Assembly: GCA_015065935.1 (NCBI GenBank)
Contig: SVPI01000008.1
Location: 1 to 59,089, forward strand
Reading direction: 5' to 3'
Source of the DNA: Oscillospiraceae bacterium
GTDB taxonomy: Bacteria; Bacillota; Clostridia; Oscillospirales; Acutalibacteraceae
DNA length: 59,089 nucleotides
Below the pieces are notes generated by a model. It saw only the letters and a program-made list of their open reading frames with translations, searched no databases and had not been told where the DNA came from. The translations under genes and the position numbers were made by a program. Shown one piece after another: positions 44,337 to 55,285 of the stretch (its first letter is position 1; every line of letters starts with the position of its first letter).

Positions 44337-44380
44337 ATGCTACACAAAAATTATTAATTTTTTATAAATGAGGAAATTTT

Positions 44381-44952
44381 ATGCAAAGTCATTTTTACGC
44401 AATGCTTTCCCGAATGAAAAATATCTACCGTTGGGGTCTTATGCGCAACACCAAAACCGAGAATTTAAGCGAGCACAGCTTTGAAACGGCCTATATAGCC
44501 CACGCCCTTGGTGTTATTGCCAAGGTGCGTTTAAACAAGAATGTTGACCCCGAGAAAATCGCCGTTGCGGCGCTTTTCCACGATGCAAGTGAAATTATAA
44601 CAGGTGATATGCCCACCCCTGTTAAATATGACAATCCCGAAATTAAGGCCGCTTATAAAAAAATGGAAACTGCGGCTGAGGAAAAGCTCTATTCCCTGCT
44701 ACCTGATGATTTAAGGGGCGAAATGATTAACGCCTTTGCTTCAAAGGACAGTGAAATTAAGTGTTATGTTAAGGCGGCGGATAAAATTTCTGCCCTTGTT
44801 AAATGCATAGAGGAGCTAAACATGGGGAACAAGGAGTTTGCCGTTGCAAAGAAAAGCCTTTTAAAGGCAATAAAAGAGCTTAAAATGGAGGAAGCCGATA
44901 TTTTCCTTAAGGAATTTATAGGCAGCTTTGAACTTTCTATTGATGAACAACA

Positions 44953-44956
<4 letters not shown>
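44381..44956 (+). CDS. HD-domain 5'-deoxynucleotidase, YfbR-like
   Basis: Dephosphorylates deoxynucleoside 5'-monophosphates and helps balance dNTP pools. The 191-residue protein keeps the YfbR features: NIYRWGLMRNTKTENLSEHSF (His about 33) at the N-terminus, the HD pair in VAALFHDASEIITGDMPTPVKY (about 64-85), and the Asp of VKAADKISALVKC (about 130-142). GAGGAAATTTT is a moderate ribosome site. It has a convergent terminator shared with ligA. Confidence 0.92.
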
Positions 44957-47027
<2,071 letters not shown>

Positions 47028-47852
47028 TTATTTTTGTATTTTTTCCAAAATATATTCTGTGATTATATCTTGAATTCCTTCAAGGCTTATGCTCGGCTCC
47101 AAAGAGTTGTGCACCTTTTCAAAGCAGTGTCCACCGAAATGAGAAAGCACAAGTTTACAATCAGCGCCAGCCTCTTTAAGTTCGTTATACAGTTTTTCCG
47201 AAGCTGTGGAAAAAACCAAATAATCGCTTGTTCCGGCGCACAGCAGCGTTGGAGGACAGTTTTTGCCGACATAATTTATTGGGCTGGTTCGTTTTCTTTC
47301 CTCTAAGGTATCGCAGCCCACGAATAAATCAGATGAATCCTTTAATTTGTTGGCTCCACAATCATATAAATTTGTTACAGGACTCATTGCCGCAACACTT
47401 TTAACCGAAAATTCATCATTAAACTCATAATTATCACTAAACTCTTCCGGCGAAGCAAAGCCCAGCATCAACGCCAGGTGGGCACCTGCCGAATGACCCG
47501 ACAGCACAAAGCTGCTTTTGTCAACGCCGAGAACATCTGCAAAATGAGCTACATACCGCATTGCATCAAAACAGTCTGTTATTATCTCGGCCATAGCGAC
47601 GCCTTCGGTGCACACGCGATAATCAATGCTGACAACCGCAAAACCCTCATTAAGCAAAGAATCAACGGAACGAGCGGAAAAGCTTATCATAGATTGTCTA
47701 TCTTCTACATGCCAACCGCCGCCCGGTATAATAAAGTATATTGGGGCAGAATCATATTTCTTTTGAGCAGGCGGAAAAAAAGTGAGCTTTAAGTCTCTTG
47801 CTGAGGTGTTTTTATAAACCAAATCCTCTTTTATTCCCTTAGGTATATCCAT
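47028..47852 (-). CDS. Alpha/beta hydrolase (HSL/esterase-lipase family)
   Basis: A 274-residue cytoplasmic esterase-like enzyme. The oxyanion-hole motif is IPGGGWHVED (equivalent to HGGG, about 44-53), the nucleophile GHSAGAHLAL (Ser about 120), the acid in LLCAGTSDYLV (Asp about 212) and the His in FGGHCFEKV (about 245). It probably hydrolyses short-chain carboxyl esters. TGAGG lies ahead of the ATG. It is divergent from dut and has no recognisable partner. Confidence 0.88.
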   Translation of the reverse strand: MDIPKGIKEDLVYKNTSARDLKLTFFPPAQKKYDSAPIYFIIPGGGWHVEDRQSMISFSARSVDSLLNEGFAVVSIDYRVCTEGVAMAEIITDCFDAMRYVAHFADVLGVDKSSFVLSGHSAGAHLALMLGFASPEEFSDNYEFNDEFSVKSVAAMSPVTNLYDCGANKLKDSSDLFVGCDTLEERKRTSPINYVGKNCPPTLLCAGTSDYLVFSTASEKLYNELKEAGADCKLVLSHFGGHCFEKVHNSLEPSISLEGIQDIITEYILEKIQK

Positions 47853-47928
47853 TTGACCATAACCTCACTATTTCGGATATTTTGCATATTATATTATAAT
47901 CCTTTTACCATATTTTTTCAAGTTTAAC

Positions 47929-47957
47929 TTGCTTTAAAGACCCAAATGTTTTACAAT
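47929..47957 (+). promoter_or_regulatory. Sigma-A promoter of dut-trmB
   Basis: TTGCTT, 17-bp spacer, TACAAT, about 18 bp ahead of the ATG. Confidence 0.55.
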
Positions 47958-47975
47958 ATATTTTGGGTGAATAAA

Positions 47976-48413
47976 ATGTTAGTTAAAGTTAAAAAATTAA
48001 ACGATAAAGCAGTTATCCCGACATACGGTTCTTTAGGTGCCGCAGGTGCTGACCTTTATGCCCTTACAGACAGTGCCGTTACCATTGAATCCGGCGCTAC
48101 CGTTTTAGTTGGCACAGGCGTGGCTATGGCAATTCCTGAGGGTTACGTTGGACTTATTTTTGCTCGCAGCGGCCTTTCAACAAAGCAAGGCCTTGCCCCT
48201 GCAAACAAGGTTGGCGTTATTGACAGCGATTATCGCGGCGAAATTAAAGTGCCCCTTTTTAATCAATCAAAGGAAACCCGTGTTATTGAATCGGGTGAAA
48301 GAATTGCCCAAATTGCAATTGTTCCCTTTGTTCAGGCTGAATTTGATGAATGCATTGAACTTGATGACACAAGCCGCGGCGAAGGCGGCTTCGGCTCAAC
48401 CGGAAGGAAATAA
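47976..48413 (+). CDS. dut: dUTP diphosphatase
   Basis: Hydrolyses dUTP to dUMP and PPi, keeping uracil out of DNA and feeding thymidylate synthesis. The 145-residue protein has all five dUTPase motifs: GAAGADLYAL, FARSGLSTKQGL, GVIDSDYRGEI, RIAQIAIVPF and RGEGGFGSTG. The start at 47976 follows GGGTGA at 7 nt; longer in-frame readings are not used. trmB starts 3 bp after the stop. Confidence 0.96.
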   Translation: MLVKVKKLNDKAVIPTYGSLGAAGADLYALTDSAVTIESGATVLVGTGVAMAIPEGYVGLIFARSGLSTKQGLAPANKVGVIDSDYRGEIKVPLFNQSKETRVIESGERIAQIAIVPFVQAEFDECIELDDTSRGEGGFGSTGRK

Positions 48414-48416
48414 GCA

Positions 48417-49094
48417 ATGAGAATGCGCCGAAAGAAAAACCTTGATGCAAGACTTAACGAAGCCTCGGAATATTTAATAAGCATTGAGGCACAGGAAAAG
48501 AACACAACCCTTTCAAAGGAAATAAAGAATTATCTGAACATCAAAGAAATTTTTTGCAACGATAATCCCCTATTCCTTGAAATCGGCTGCGGAAAGGGTG
48601 GCTTTGCCTGTGAGTTTGCAAGGCAAAACCCCAATATAAATCTGCTTGCCGTTGAAAAAACGGCTAATGTTATTGTTACTGCCGCAGAAACTGCACAAAA
48701 AATGGAACTCAAAAACCTTAGGTTTGTTAACTGCCCTGCGGAATATCTTTCTTCATATATAAAAGAAAGCTCGGTTGAAAGAATTTTTCTTAACTTTTCC
48801 TGCCCCTTTCCTAAAAAGAAGTACGCCAACCACCGTTTAACCGCGCCACGCTTTTTAGAAATTTATAAAGAAATTCTAGTGGAAAACGGCGAAATTCATC
48901 AAAAGACCGATAATATGGGCCTTTTTGAGTTTTCCATTGAAAATTTATCACAAAACGGCTTTGCCCTTAAAAACATATCCTTAAATCTCCACGAAAGCGA
49001 TTTTGAGGGCAATATTATGACCGAATATGAAAAGCGCTTCACCGATTTAGGGCAGCCTATTTATCGCCTTGAAGCTGTTAATAAAAAATTTTAA
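48417..49094 (+). CDS. trmB: tRNA (guanine-N7-)-methyltransferase
   Basis: Makes m7G46 in tRNA using S-adenosylmethionine. The 225-residue protein has the SAM-binding FLEIGCGKGGFACEFA (about 56-71) and AVEK. The TrmB active-site block reads NFSCPFPKKKYANHRLTAPRFL where most homologues read NFSDPWPKKRH; Asp is replaced by Cys at this position. The C-terminal TDNMGLFEF and TEYEKRF are conserved. It is co-transcribed with dut, 3 bp apart. Confidence 0.93.
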   Translation: MRMRRKKNLDARLNEASEYLISIEAQEKNTTLSKEIKNYLNIKEIFCNDNPLFLEIGCGKGGFACEFARQNPNINLLAVEKTANVIVTAAETAQKMELKNLRFVNCPAEYLSSYIKESSVERIFLNFSCPFPKKKYANHRLTAPRFLEIYKEILVENGEIHQKTDNMGLFEFSIENLSQNGFALKNISLNLHESDFEGNIMTEYEKRFTDLGQPIYRLEAVNKKF

Positions 49095-49104
49095 AAAAAA
49101 ACTA

Positions 49105-49133
49105 TTGACAAAGCATTTTTATAGTGCTACAAT
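49105..49133 (+). promoter_or_regulatory. Sigma-A promoter of the Ile T-box unit
   Basis: TTGACA, 17-bp spacer, TACAAT. Confidence 0.85.
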
Positions 49134-49139
49134 AACAAA

Positions 49140-49415
49140 AAAATATTAAAGGCTATGACGAAGACGGCTGAGAATCCCCGTTTACAGAGAGTCGGTGTTT
49201 GGTGTGAACCGATAACGTGAGTTCTGAATAAAGCCTATCACTTCCGAGCCGGAAATCCCAAAGACAAAAGGTTTAGTAGGTTTTCCCGTGATTGCTGCGT
49301 AAAGGCATAGGAATTGTTAGATTCCGAGAGTGGCAGTTTTTAACTGCAATTTGAGTGGTACCGCGGATGTGATTTATCACACTCGTCTCAAAGAAATTGA
49401 GACGGGTGTTTTTTT
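49140..49415 (+). promoter_or_regulatory. Ile-specific T-box leader
   Basis: A tRNA-sensing attenuator. The AG bulge (CAGAGAG, about 49185) and GGTG-AACC apical segment are followed by specifier ATC at 49237-49239 in the frame ATC-ACT-TCC-GAG. The T-box TGAGTGGTACCGCGG lies at 49352-49366. A terminator of about 12 bp follows (CACTCGTCTCA with TGAGACGGGTG, 49378-49412, then T run). Uncharged tRNA-Ile should stabilise the antiterminator. Confidence 0.93.
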
Positions 49416-49464
49416 ATTTTTAACTCGTCGACAAAATAAACTTCACTAAGAAAGGGTGAAAATT

Positions 49465-51732
49465 ATGTCAACAGCAGAAAACAACAAGCTTTTAGAGGTG
49501 GCGGCACGTATTCGTGAGATGCGCGAGATTTGCGGACTTTCCTTTGAGGAAATGGCCGAGAAAACCGAAGTCAGCGTAGTGGAATACAGAAATTACGAAG
49601 CCGGCAAAAAAGACTTCCCCTTCACCTTTATTCACAAATGTGCTTTGGCATTTAATTTAGGAATTTCCGATTTGCTGGAAGGACACAGTGCAAATCTTTC
49701 CTCCTACACCGTAACTCGTAAGGGTCAGGGTCAGGAAACCGCAAAGGAGGAGGGCATTAGCATTCAAAACCTTGCTCCCCTTTTCAGAAAAAAGATTGCC
49801 GAGCCCTACTGGGTTCGCTATGAATATGATGAAAGCCTTCAAAACAAGCCTATTCATTTAACCAAGCATTCGGGCCAAGAATTTGACTTTGTTATGAGCG
49901 GCCGCCTTAAGGTTCAAATTGGTGACAATGTTGAATATTTAAGCGAGGGTGACAGCATTTACTATAACTCCTCCACCCCTCACGGTATGGTTGCCGTTGG
50001 CGGCGAGGACTGCCTTTTCGTTGCCGTTGTTCTGCCCGGTGAAGATACGGAAGAACCCGAGGTTAGAGATAACCTTATGGCAATGCATTCCTCGGCCAAA
50101 AAGCTTGTAAGCGATGATTTCATCACCACCGTTGAAAATGAAAAGGGCTACCTTGAAAAAATCGACTTTAAAAACGAGGATAAATTCAACTTTGCATTTG
50201 ACGTTGTTGATGCCATTGCTAAAAAAGAGCCGGATAAGCTTGCAATGATTCACCTTGATAAAAACAAGGTGGAACGCCGCTTCACATTTAACGATATGAA
50301 GCGCGCTTCTAACCAGTGCGCTAACTATTTTAAATCATTGGGCATTAAAAGGGGCGACAAGGTTATGCTTGTTCTTAAGCGCCACTATCAGTTCTGGTAT
50401 GCAATTCTTGCCCTTCACAAACTTGGCGCCGTTGCAATTCCTGCAACAAACCAGCTGGTTGCCCACGATTTTGAATATCGCTTTAATTCTGCCGATGTTT
50501 CGGCAATTGTTTGCACAGCAGACGGCGATGTTTCAAATCAGGTTGATTTAGCGCAAACCTCCTCCCCAACCCTTACAACCAAAATTCTTGTTGGTGGCGA
50601 AAAAGAGGGCTGGAAAAACTTTGATGAGGAATATCCCCTTTATTCCGCCCACTATTATCGTGATGAGAACACCGCCTGCGGCGATGACCTTATGCTTATG
50701 TTCTTTACCTCGGGCACCACAGGTTATCCTAAAATTGCGGCACACTCTTACAAATATGCTTTAGGTCATTATATCACCGCCAAATATTGGCACGGAGTCA
50801 GCGAAAACGGCCTGCACTTTACAATTTCCGAAACAGGCTGGGGTAAAGCCCTTTGGGGCAAGCTTTACGGCCAATGGCTGTGCGAGGGTGCAGTGTTTAC
50901 CTACGACTTTGACCGTTTCTCGGCTTCCGATATTTTGCCTATGTTTGCAAAATACAACATTACCACCTTCTGCGCTCCTCCCACAATGCTTAGAATGATG
51001 ATTAAAGAGGATATCTCAAAATACGATTTATCATCAATCAAGCATATGACAACGGCAGGCGAAGCCCTTAACCCCGAGGTTTATCGCCAGTTTGAAAAGG
51101 CTACGGGACTGCAGATTATGGAAGGCTTCGGTCAGACCGAGCTTACCCTTGTTATTGCAAACCTTATGGGCGGCTCACACAAGCTCGGCTCAATGGGTAA
51201 ACCCACACCTCTTTATGATGTTGACATTCTCGACCCCGACGGCAACCCCCTGCCCGATGGTGAAACAGGCGAAATCGTTGTTAAAACAAGCGACAAGGTT
51301 CCTTGCGGACTGTTCAGAGGTTACTATAAAAATCAGGAAAAAACCGATGAAGTTTGGCACGATGGCTATTACCACACAGGCGACACCGCCTGGCGCGATG
51401 AGGATGGCTTTATCTGGTATGTTGGCCGTGTTGATGATGTAATTAAATCATCCGGCTACCGCATCGGACCCTTTGAAATTGAAAGCGTTATTATGGAGCT
51501 TCCTTATGTTCTTGAGTGTGGCGTTTGCGCCGCTCCCGATGAGGTTCGCGGTCAGGTTGTTAAGGCAAGCATAGTGCTTGTTAAGGGAACCGAGCCCACC
51601 GACGAGCTTAAAAAGGAAATTCAGAATTACGTTAAAACCCATACAGCTCCCTACAAATATCCCAGAATTGTTGAGTTCAGGGACTCCCTGCCCAAGACAA
51701 TAAGCGGTAAAATCCAAAGAAATAAACTTTAA
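49465..51732 (+). CDS. XRE-HTH/cupin/acyl-CoA synthetase fusion, predicted 2-methylbutyryl-CoA synthetase
   Basis: A 755-residue three-part protein. Residues about 12-72 form a Cro/XRE helix-turn-helix. Residues about 112-192 form a cupin with KHSGQEF and STPHGM metal/ligand motifs. Residues about 240-755 form an AMP-forming acyl-CoA synthetase with FFTSGTTGYPK, GFGQTE, YHTGDTA, GRVDDVIKSSGYRIGP and the acetylatable Lys in PKTISGKIQRNKL. It is expected to activate a short branched acid to acyl-CoA. The Ile T-box upstream points to 2-methylbutyrate. The ATG has AAGGGTGA upstream. DNA binding by the HTH, and whether the cupin senses substrate or product, are untested. Confidence 0.85.
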   Translation: MSTAENNKLLEVAARIREMREICGLSFEEMAEKTEVSVVEYRNYEAGKKDFPFTFIHKCALAFNLGISDLLEGHSANLSSYTVTRKGQGQETAKEEGISIQNLAPLFRKKIAEPYWVRYEYDESLQNKPIHLTKHSGQEFDFVMSGRLKVQIGDNVEYLSEGDSIYYNSSTPHGMVAVGGEDCLFVAVVLPGEDTEEPEVRDNLMAMHSSAKKLVSDDFITTVENEKGYLEKIDFKNEDKFNFAFDVVDAIAKKEPDKLAMIHLDKNKVERRFTFNDMKRASNQCANYFKSLGIKRGDKVMLVLKRHYQFWYAILALHKLGAVAIPATNQLVAHDFEYRFNSADVSAIVCTADGDVSNQVDLAQTSSPTLTTKILVGGEKEGWKNFDEEYPLYSAHYYRDENTACGDDLMLMFFTSGTTGYPKIAAHSYKYALGHYITAKYWHGVSENGLHFTISETGWGKALWGKLYGQWLCEGAVFTYDFDRFSASDILPMFAKYNITTFCAPPTMLRMMIKEDISKYDLSSIKHMTTAGEALNPEVYRQFEKATGLQIMEGFGQTELTLVIANLMGGSHKLGSMGKPTPLYDVDILDPDGNPLPDGETGEIVVKTSDKVPCGLFRGYYKNQEKTDEVWHDGYYHTGDTAWRDEDGFIWYVGRVDDVIKSSGYRIGPFEIESVIMELPYVLECGVCAAPDEVRGQVVKASIVLVKGTEPTDELKKEIQNYVKTHTAPYKYPRIVEFRDSLPKTISGKIQRNKL

Positions 51733-51739
51733 AAAGGTA

Positions 51740-51768
51740 TTGACATCCCCTTTAATTAGTGATAAAAT
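51740..51768 (+). promoter_or_regulatory. Sigma-A promoter of the Val T-box unit
   Basis: TTGACA, 17-bp spacer, TAAAAT, beginning 8 bp after the first synthetase stop. Confidence 0.8.
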
Positions 51769-51784
51769 TATATAAATTTTAAAA

Positions 51785-52058
51785 AAGGCTTTGACGAAGA
51801 GGGCACAATTTTGTTTGGTCTTCAGAGAGGCGGCGTTTGGTGAAAGCCGTCGGCTGACTTTTGTGTTGTAACTTTCGAGCCGGAAGAAAGAAAGCAGGTT
51901 TTGTTAGTAGAATCTTCCCGTGATTGCTGCGTAAAGGCATAGGAATTGTTGGATTCCGAGAGGGGCGGCTGAATTTCGGCTGCAATTTGAGTGGTACCGC
52001 GGATGTGATTTTCACACTCGTCTCAAAGTCATTATCTTTGGGACGGGTGTTTTTTAGT
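51785..52058 (+). promoter_or_regulatory. Val-specific T-box leader
   Basis: Same architecture as the leader at 49140, including a 36-nt identical block (51915-51950 versus 49283-49318). The specifier here is GTA (51868-51870) in GTA-ACT-TTC-GAG. The T-box TGAGTGGTACCGCGG is at 51988-52002, and the terminator about 52013-52056 ends in a T run. No terminator for the first synthetase other than this attenuator is seen. Confidence 0.93.
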
Positions 52059-52085
52059 CCCACAAAAAACACGAGGTGTAATTTT

Positions 52086-54377
52086 ATGGAACAAATGACA
52101 GGGCTTGATTTTAAAATTCAGGAGATGGCGGCGCGTATTCGCGAGCTTAGAGAGCTTGAAGGGCTGACAACGGCTCAGATGGCGCAAAAAACTGATGTTA
52201 GCGAAGCCGAATATATTCAGTGCGAAGCAGGTAAAAGCGATTTGAACTTTGCCTTTATTTACCGCTGCGCAATGGCTCTTAGCGTTAACGTTACCGACAT
52301 TATTGAGGGTCACTCCCCCACCCTTAAATCCTACACCGTTACCCGCGTTGGCTCGGGACAAAAGGTTTCCCAGGCACACGGTATGACCTATTATAACCTT
52401 GCCTACGCTTTTAAAGACAGAATTGCCGAGCCCCTTTATGTTCGCAGTGTTTATGATGAATCGGCGCAACAAAAGGATATTGAGCTTACCACCCACTCGG
52501 GCCAGGAGCTTGATATTGTTGTTGAAGGTAACCTTATGGTTCAAATCGGCGAGCATAAGGAGATTTTAGGCCCCGGAGACACCATTTATTTTGACTCCGA
52601 TAAGCCCCACGGAATGATTGCCGTTAACGGCAAGGACTGCGTTTTCTACGCCATTGTTCTAAATCCCACAGGCGAGCCCATTCCCGAGCTTACAGGAACC
52701 ACCAAAACTGTAAGAGAAAACCACAACGCCAAAAAGGACACCAAGGACCGTATTTACAAAAAATACATAGACATAACCGAGGACCAAAACGGCACCCCCA
52801 CCTCTATTACATTTAAAAACACCGAAAGGTTTAACTTTGCCTTTGATTTGGTAGATGAATTAAGCCGCAAGGAGCCCGAAAAGCTGGCAATGCTCCACAT
52901 TTCCCGCGATGGCACCGAGCGCCCCTTTACATTTACCGATATGCGAAAGGCATCAAACCAGTGCGCTAACTATTTTAAATCCTTAGGTATTAAAAAGGGC
53001 GACCGCGTTATGCTCATTTTAAAGCGCCATTATCAGTTCTGGTTTGCAATGCTGGGTCTTAATAAGCTGGGCGCTGTTGCAATTCCGGCGCCTAATCAGT
53101 TGCTGGCTCACGACCTTGAATATCGTTTCAAGGCCGCAGGCGTTAACACTATTCTCTGCACTGCCGACGGCGATGTTGCAAGCGAGGTTGACCTTGCCGC
53201 CGCAAATTGCGATGAGCTAAAAAACAAGCTTATTGTAAACGGTGAAAAAGAGGGCTGGCGCTCCTTTGACGAGGAATACACTCTTTACAGCACCCATTTT
53301 AACCGCACCGATGATTCCCCCTGCGGCGAAGACACAATGCTTATGTTCTTTACCTCGGGCACAACGGGTTACCCGAAAATTGCAACACATAATCATAAAT
53401 ATCCTTTAGGCCATTTCCACACCGCCAAATATTGGCACGATGTTGACCCCGATGGACTTCACTTTACCATTTCCGACACAGGCTGGGCAAAGGCAATGTG
53501 GGGCAAGCTTTACGGTCAGTGGCTTTGCGAGGCCGCAACCTTTGTTTTCGATTTTGACCGTTTTGATGCGGCTGAAATTCTGCCTATGTTTGCTAAACAT
53601 AAGATAACCACCTTCTGCGCACCGCCTACTATGCTTAGAATGATGATTAAGCAGGATATTTCAAAATACGATTTCTCATCTGTTAAGCATATGACAACTG
53701 CCGGCGAAGCCCTTAACCCTGAGGTTTACCGCCAATTTGAAAAGGCAACGGGACTTCAAATTATCGAAGGCTTCGGTCAGACCGAAAGCACAATGATAAT
53801 CGGCAATATGGTTGGCGCATCCCACAAAATCGGCTCTATGGGCAAGCCTGCCCCCATTTACAAGGTTGAGCTGCTTGATGCCGACGGAAACGAGGTTCCC
53901 GCAGGTGAGGTTGGCGAAATCGTTGTTAATGTTAAGGATGGCGCACCCTGCGGACTTTTCACAGGCTACTACCGAGACGAGGAAAGAACCAAAGAGGTTT
54001 GGCACGATGGCTATTACCACACGGGAGATACCGCCTGGCGCGATGAGGACGGCTTCTTCTGGTACGTTGGCAGAGTTGATGATGTTATTAAATCATCGGG
54101 CTACCGCATTGGACCATTTGAAATTGAAAGCGTTATTATGGAACTGCCCTATGTTCTTGAATGCGGTGTTTCTGCCGCTCCCGATGAGGTTCGCGGTCAG
54201 GTTGTTAAGGCAAGCATTGTTTTAGTTGACGGAACTAAGGCTTCTGATGAGCTTAAAAAGGAAATTCAGGACTATGTTAAAACACACACAGCGCCCTACA
54301 AATATCCGAGAATTGTTGAATTTAAGGACAGCCTGCCTAAAACAGTAAGCGGTAAAATTCAGCGTAATAAGCTATAA
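52086..54377 (+). CDS. XRE-HTH/cupin/acyl-CoA synthetase fusion, predicted isobutyryl-CoA synthetase
   Basis: A 763-residue paralogue of the preceding fusion. The order is the same: HTH (about 14-75), cupin (about 112-195; THSGQEL and KPHGMIA), and AMP-forming synthetase (about 245-763) with FFTSGTTGYPK, GFGQTE, GRVDDVIKSSGYRIGP and SGKIQRNKL. The C-terminal 130 residues are nearly identical to the first copy, while HTH and cupin are more diverged. The Val T-box upstream points to isobutyrate as substrate. ATG 52086 follows GAGGTG; in-frame readings starting in the leader are not real. It probably heads the operon with the ATPase, vor and ilvE genes. Confidence 0.85.
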   Translation: MEQMTGLDFKIQEMAARIRELRELEGLTTAQMAQKTDVSEAEYIQCEAGKSDLNFAFIYRCAMALSVNVTDIIEGHSPTLKSYTVTRVGSGQKVSQAHGMTYYNLAYAFKDRIAEPLYVRSVYDESAQQKDIELTTHSGQELDIVVEGNLMVQIGEHKEILGPGDTIYFDSDKPHGMIAVNGKDCVFYAIVLNPTGEPIPELTGTTKTVRENHNAKKDTKDRIYKKYIDITEDQNGTPTSITFKNTERFNFAFDLVDELSRKEPEKLAMLHISRDGTERPFTFTDMRKASNQCANYFKSLGIKKGDRVMLILKRHYQFWFAMLGLNKLGAVAIPAPNQLLAHDLEYRFKAAGVNTILCTADGDVASEVDLAAANCDELKNKLIVNGEKEGWRSFDEEYTLYSTHFNRTDDSPCGEDTMLMFFTSGTTGYPKIATHNHKYPLGHFHTAKYWHDVDPDGLHFTISDTGWAKAMWGKLYGQWLCEAATFVFDFDRFDAAEILPMFAKHKITTFCAPPTMLRMMIKQDISKYDFSSVKHMTTAGEALNPEVYRQFEKATGLQIIEGFGQTESTMIIGNMVGASHKIGSMGKPAPIYKVELLDADGNEVPAGEVGEIVVNVKDGAPCGLFTGYYRDEERTKEVWHDGYYHTGDTAWRDEDGFFWYVGRVDDVIKSSGYRIGPFEIESVIMELPYVLECGVSAAPDEVRGQVVKASIVLVDGTKASDELKKEIQDYVKTHTAPYKYPRIVEFKDSLPKTVSGKIQRNKL

Positions 54378-54389
54378 CTGGTAAATAAA

Positions 54390-55052
54390 ATGGATTTTAA
54401 AAGAATAACTTTACTTTGTGGACATTACGGCAGCGGTAAAACAAATGTTGCCGTAAACATTGCATTTAATTTAAAAAAGCAGTATAATAATGTTTGCATT
54501 GCGGATTTGGACATCGTTAACCCCTATTTCAGAGCAAAGGACAGCCTTGATGATTTTAAATCGGCGGGCATTCGCCTTATCTGCTCGGAATATGCCAACT
54601 CAAACGTTGACATTCCTGCCCTGCCCCAGGACATTTACACAATAACTGCCGATAAGCAGATGCACTGTGTGCTTGACATTGGCGGCGATGACCGCGGAGC
54701 GTTAGCTCTTGGCAGAATAAGGGATGAGATTTTAAGCGAAAACAATTACGAAATGCTGATGGTTATAAACTGCTATCGCCCGCTAACCCCCGATGCGGCT
54801 TCAACGCTTGAAGTAATGAGGGAGATTGAAACGGCGGCAAAAATAAAATTCACAGGTCTTGTTAACAACTCAAATTTAGGCGAGCTCACCACCAAAGAGG
54901 ATGTTTTAGCAAGCATCTCTTATGCAAATGAGGTGGCAAAGGCGGCTGATATTCCCGTTGTTATGACCACTGTGAGTGAAAAACTATTCAACCAATTTGA
55001 CGGCGAGGTTGAGGACCTTTTTCCCTTAACCCTGCAATCAAAGCTCATATAA
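54390..55052 (+). CDS. P-loop ATPase of the ParA/MinD-like type
   Basis: A 220-residue SIMIBI-class NTPase. The P-loop is GHYGSGKTNVAVNIA (about 11-25), then ADLDIVNPYFRAKD (about 39-52) as in MinD/CooC/Mrp-like deviant proteins, and CVLDIGGDDRGALALG (about 92-107) as switch II. It has no Cys pair for FeS binding at the C-terminus. It begins 12 bp after the second synthetase and 12 bp before the oxidoreductase delta subunit. A role in maturing or regulating the oxidoreductase is an inference from position only. Confidence 0.75.
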   Translation: MDFKRITLLCGHYGSGKTNVAVNIAFNLKKQYNNVCIADLDIVNPYFRAKDSLDDFKSAGIRLICSEYANSNVDIPALPQDIYTITADKQMHCVLDIGGDDRGALALGRIRDEILSENNYEMLMVINCYRPLTPDAASTLEVMREIETAAKIKFTGLVNNSNLGELTTKEDVLASISYANEVAKAADIPVVMTTVSEKLFNQFDGEVEDLFPLTLQSKLI

Positions 55053-55064
55053 GGAGAAATGAAT

Positions 55065-55271
55065 ATGGCAAAGCTTTATTTCAAAACAGACAACTGCAAA
55101 GGTTGCGGACTGTGCATTGATGCCTGTCCCAAAAAGATTTTGCGCTTGGCACCCGATAAAATTAACAAAAAGGGCCACCATCCTGCAGAAATCACCGACC
55201 AGGAGGCCTGCATTGGTTGCGCATTTTGTGCAACAATGTGCCCTGACTGTGTAATTAAGGTAGAAAGATAA
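55065..55271 (+). CDS. 2-oxoacid:ferredoxin oxidoreductase delta subunit (2[4Fe-4S] ferredoxin)
   Basis: A 68-residue ferredoxin-like subunit with two clusters: CKGCGLCIDACPKK (about 10-23) and CIGCAFCATMCPDC (about 48-61). It passes electrons between the TPP centre and external ferredoxin. ATG 55065 is preferred (AAGGAGA at 9 nt) over ATG 55059, which is too close to the site. It is the first of four oxidoreductase genes. Confidence 0.92.
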   Translation: MAKLYFKTDNCKGCGLCIDACPKKILRLAPDKINKKGHHPAEITDQEACIGCAFCATMCPDCVIKVER

Positions 55272-55285
55272 GAGGTGTTTTACAT

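Noticed and set aside
51785-52085. N-terminal extension of the second synthetase into the leader
   Set aside because: The extension is the T-box and terminator. The ATG at 52086 has its own ribosome site and matches the start of the first copy.
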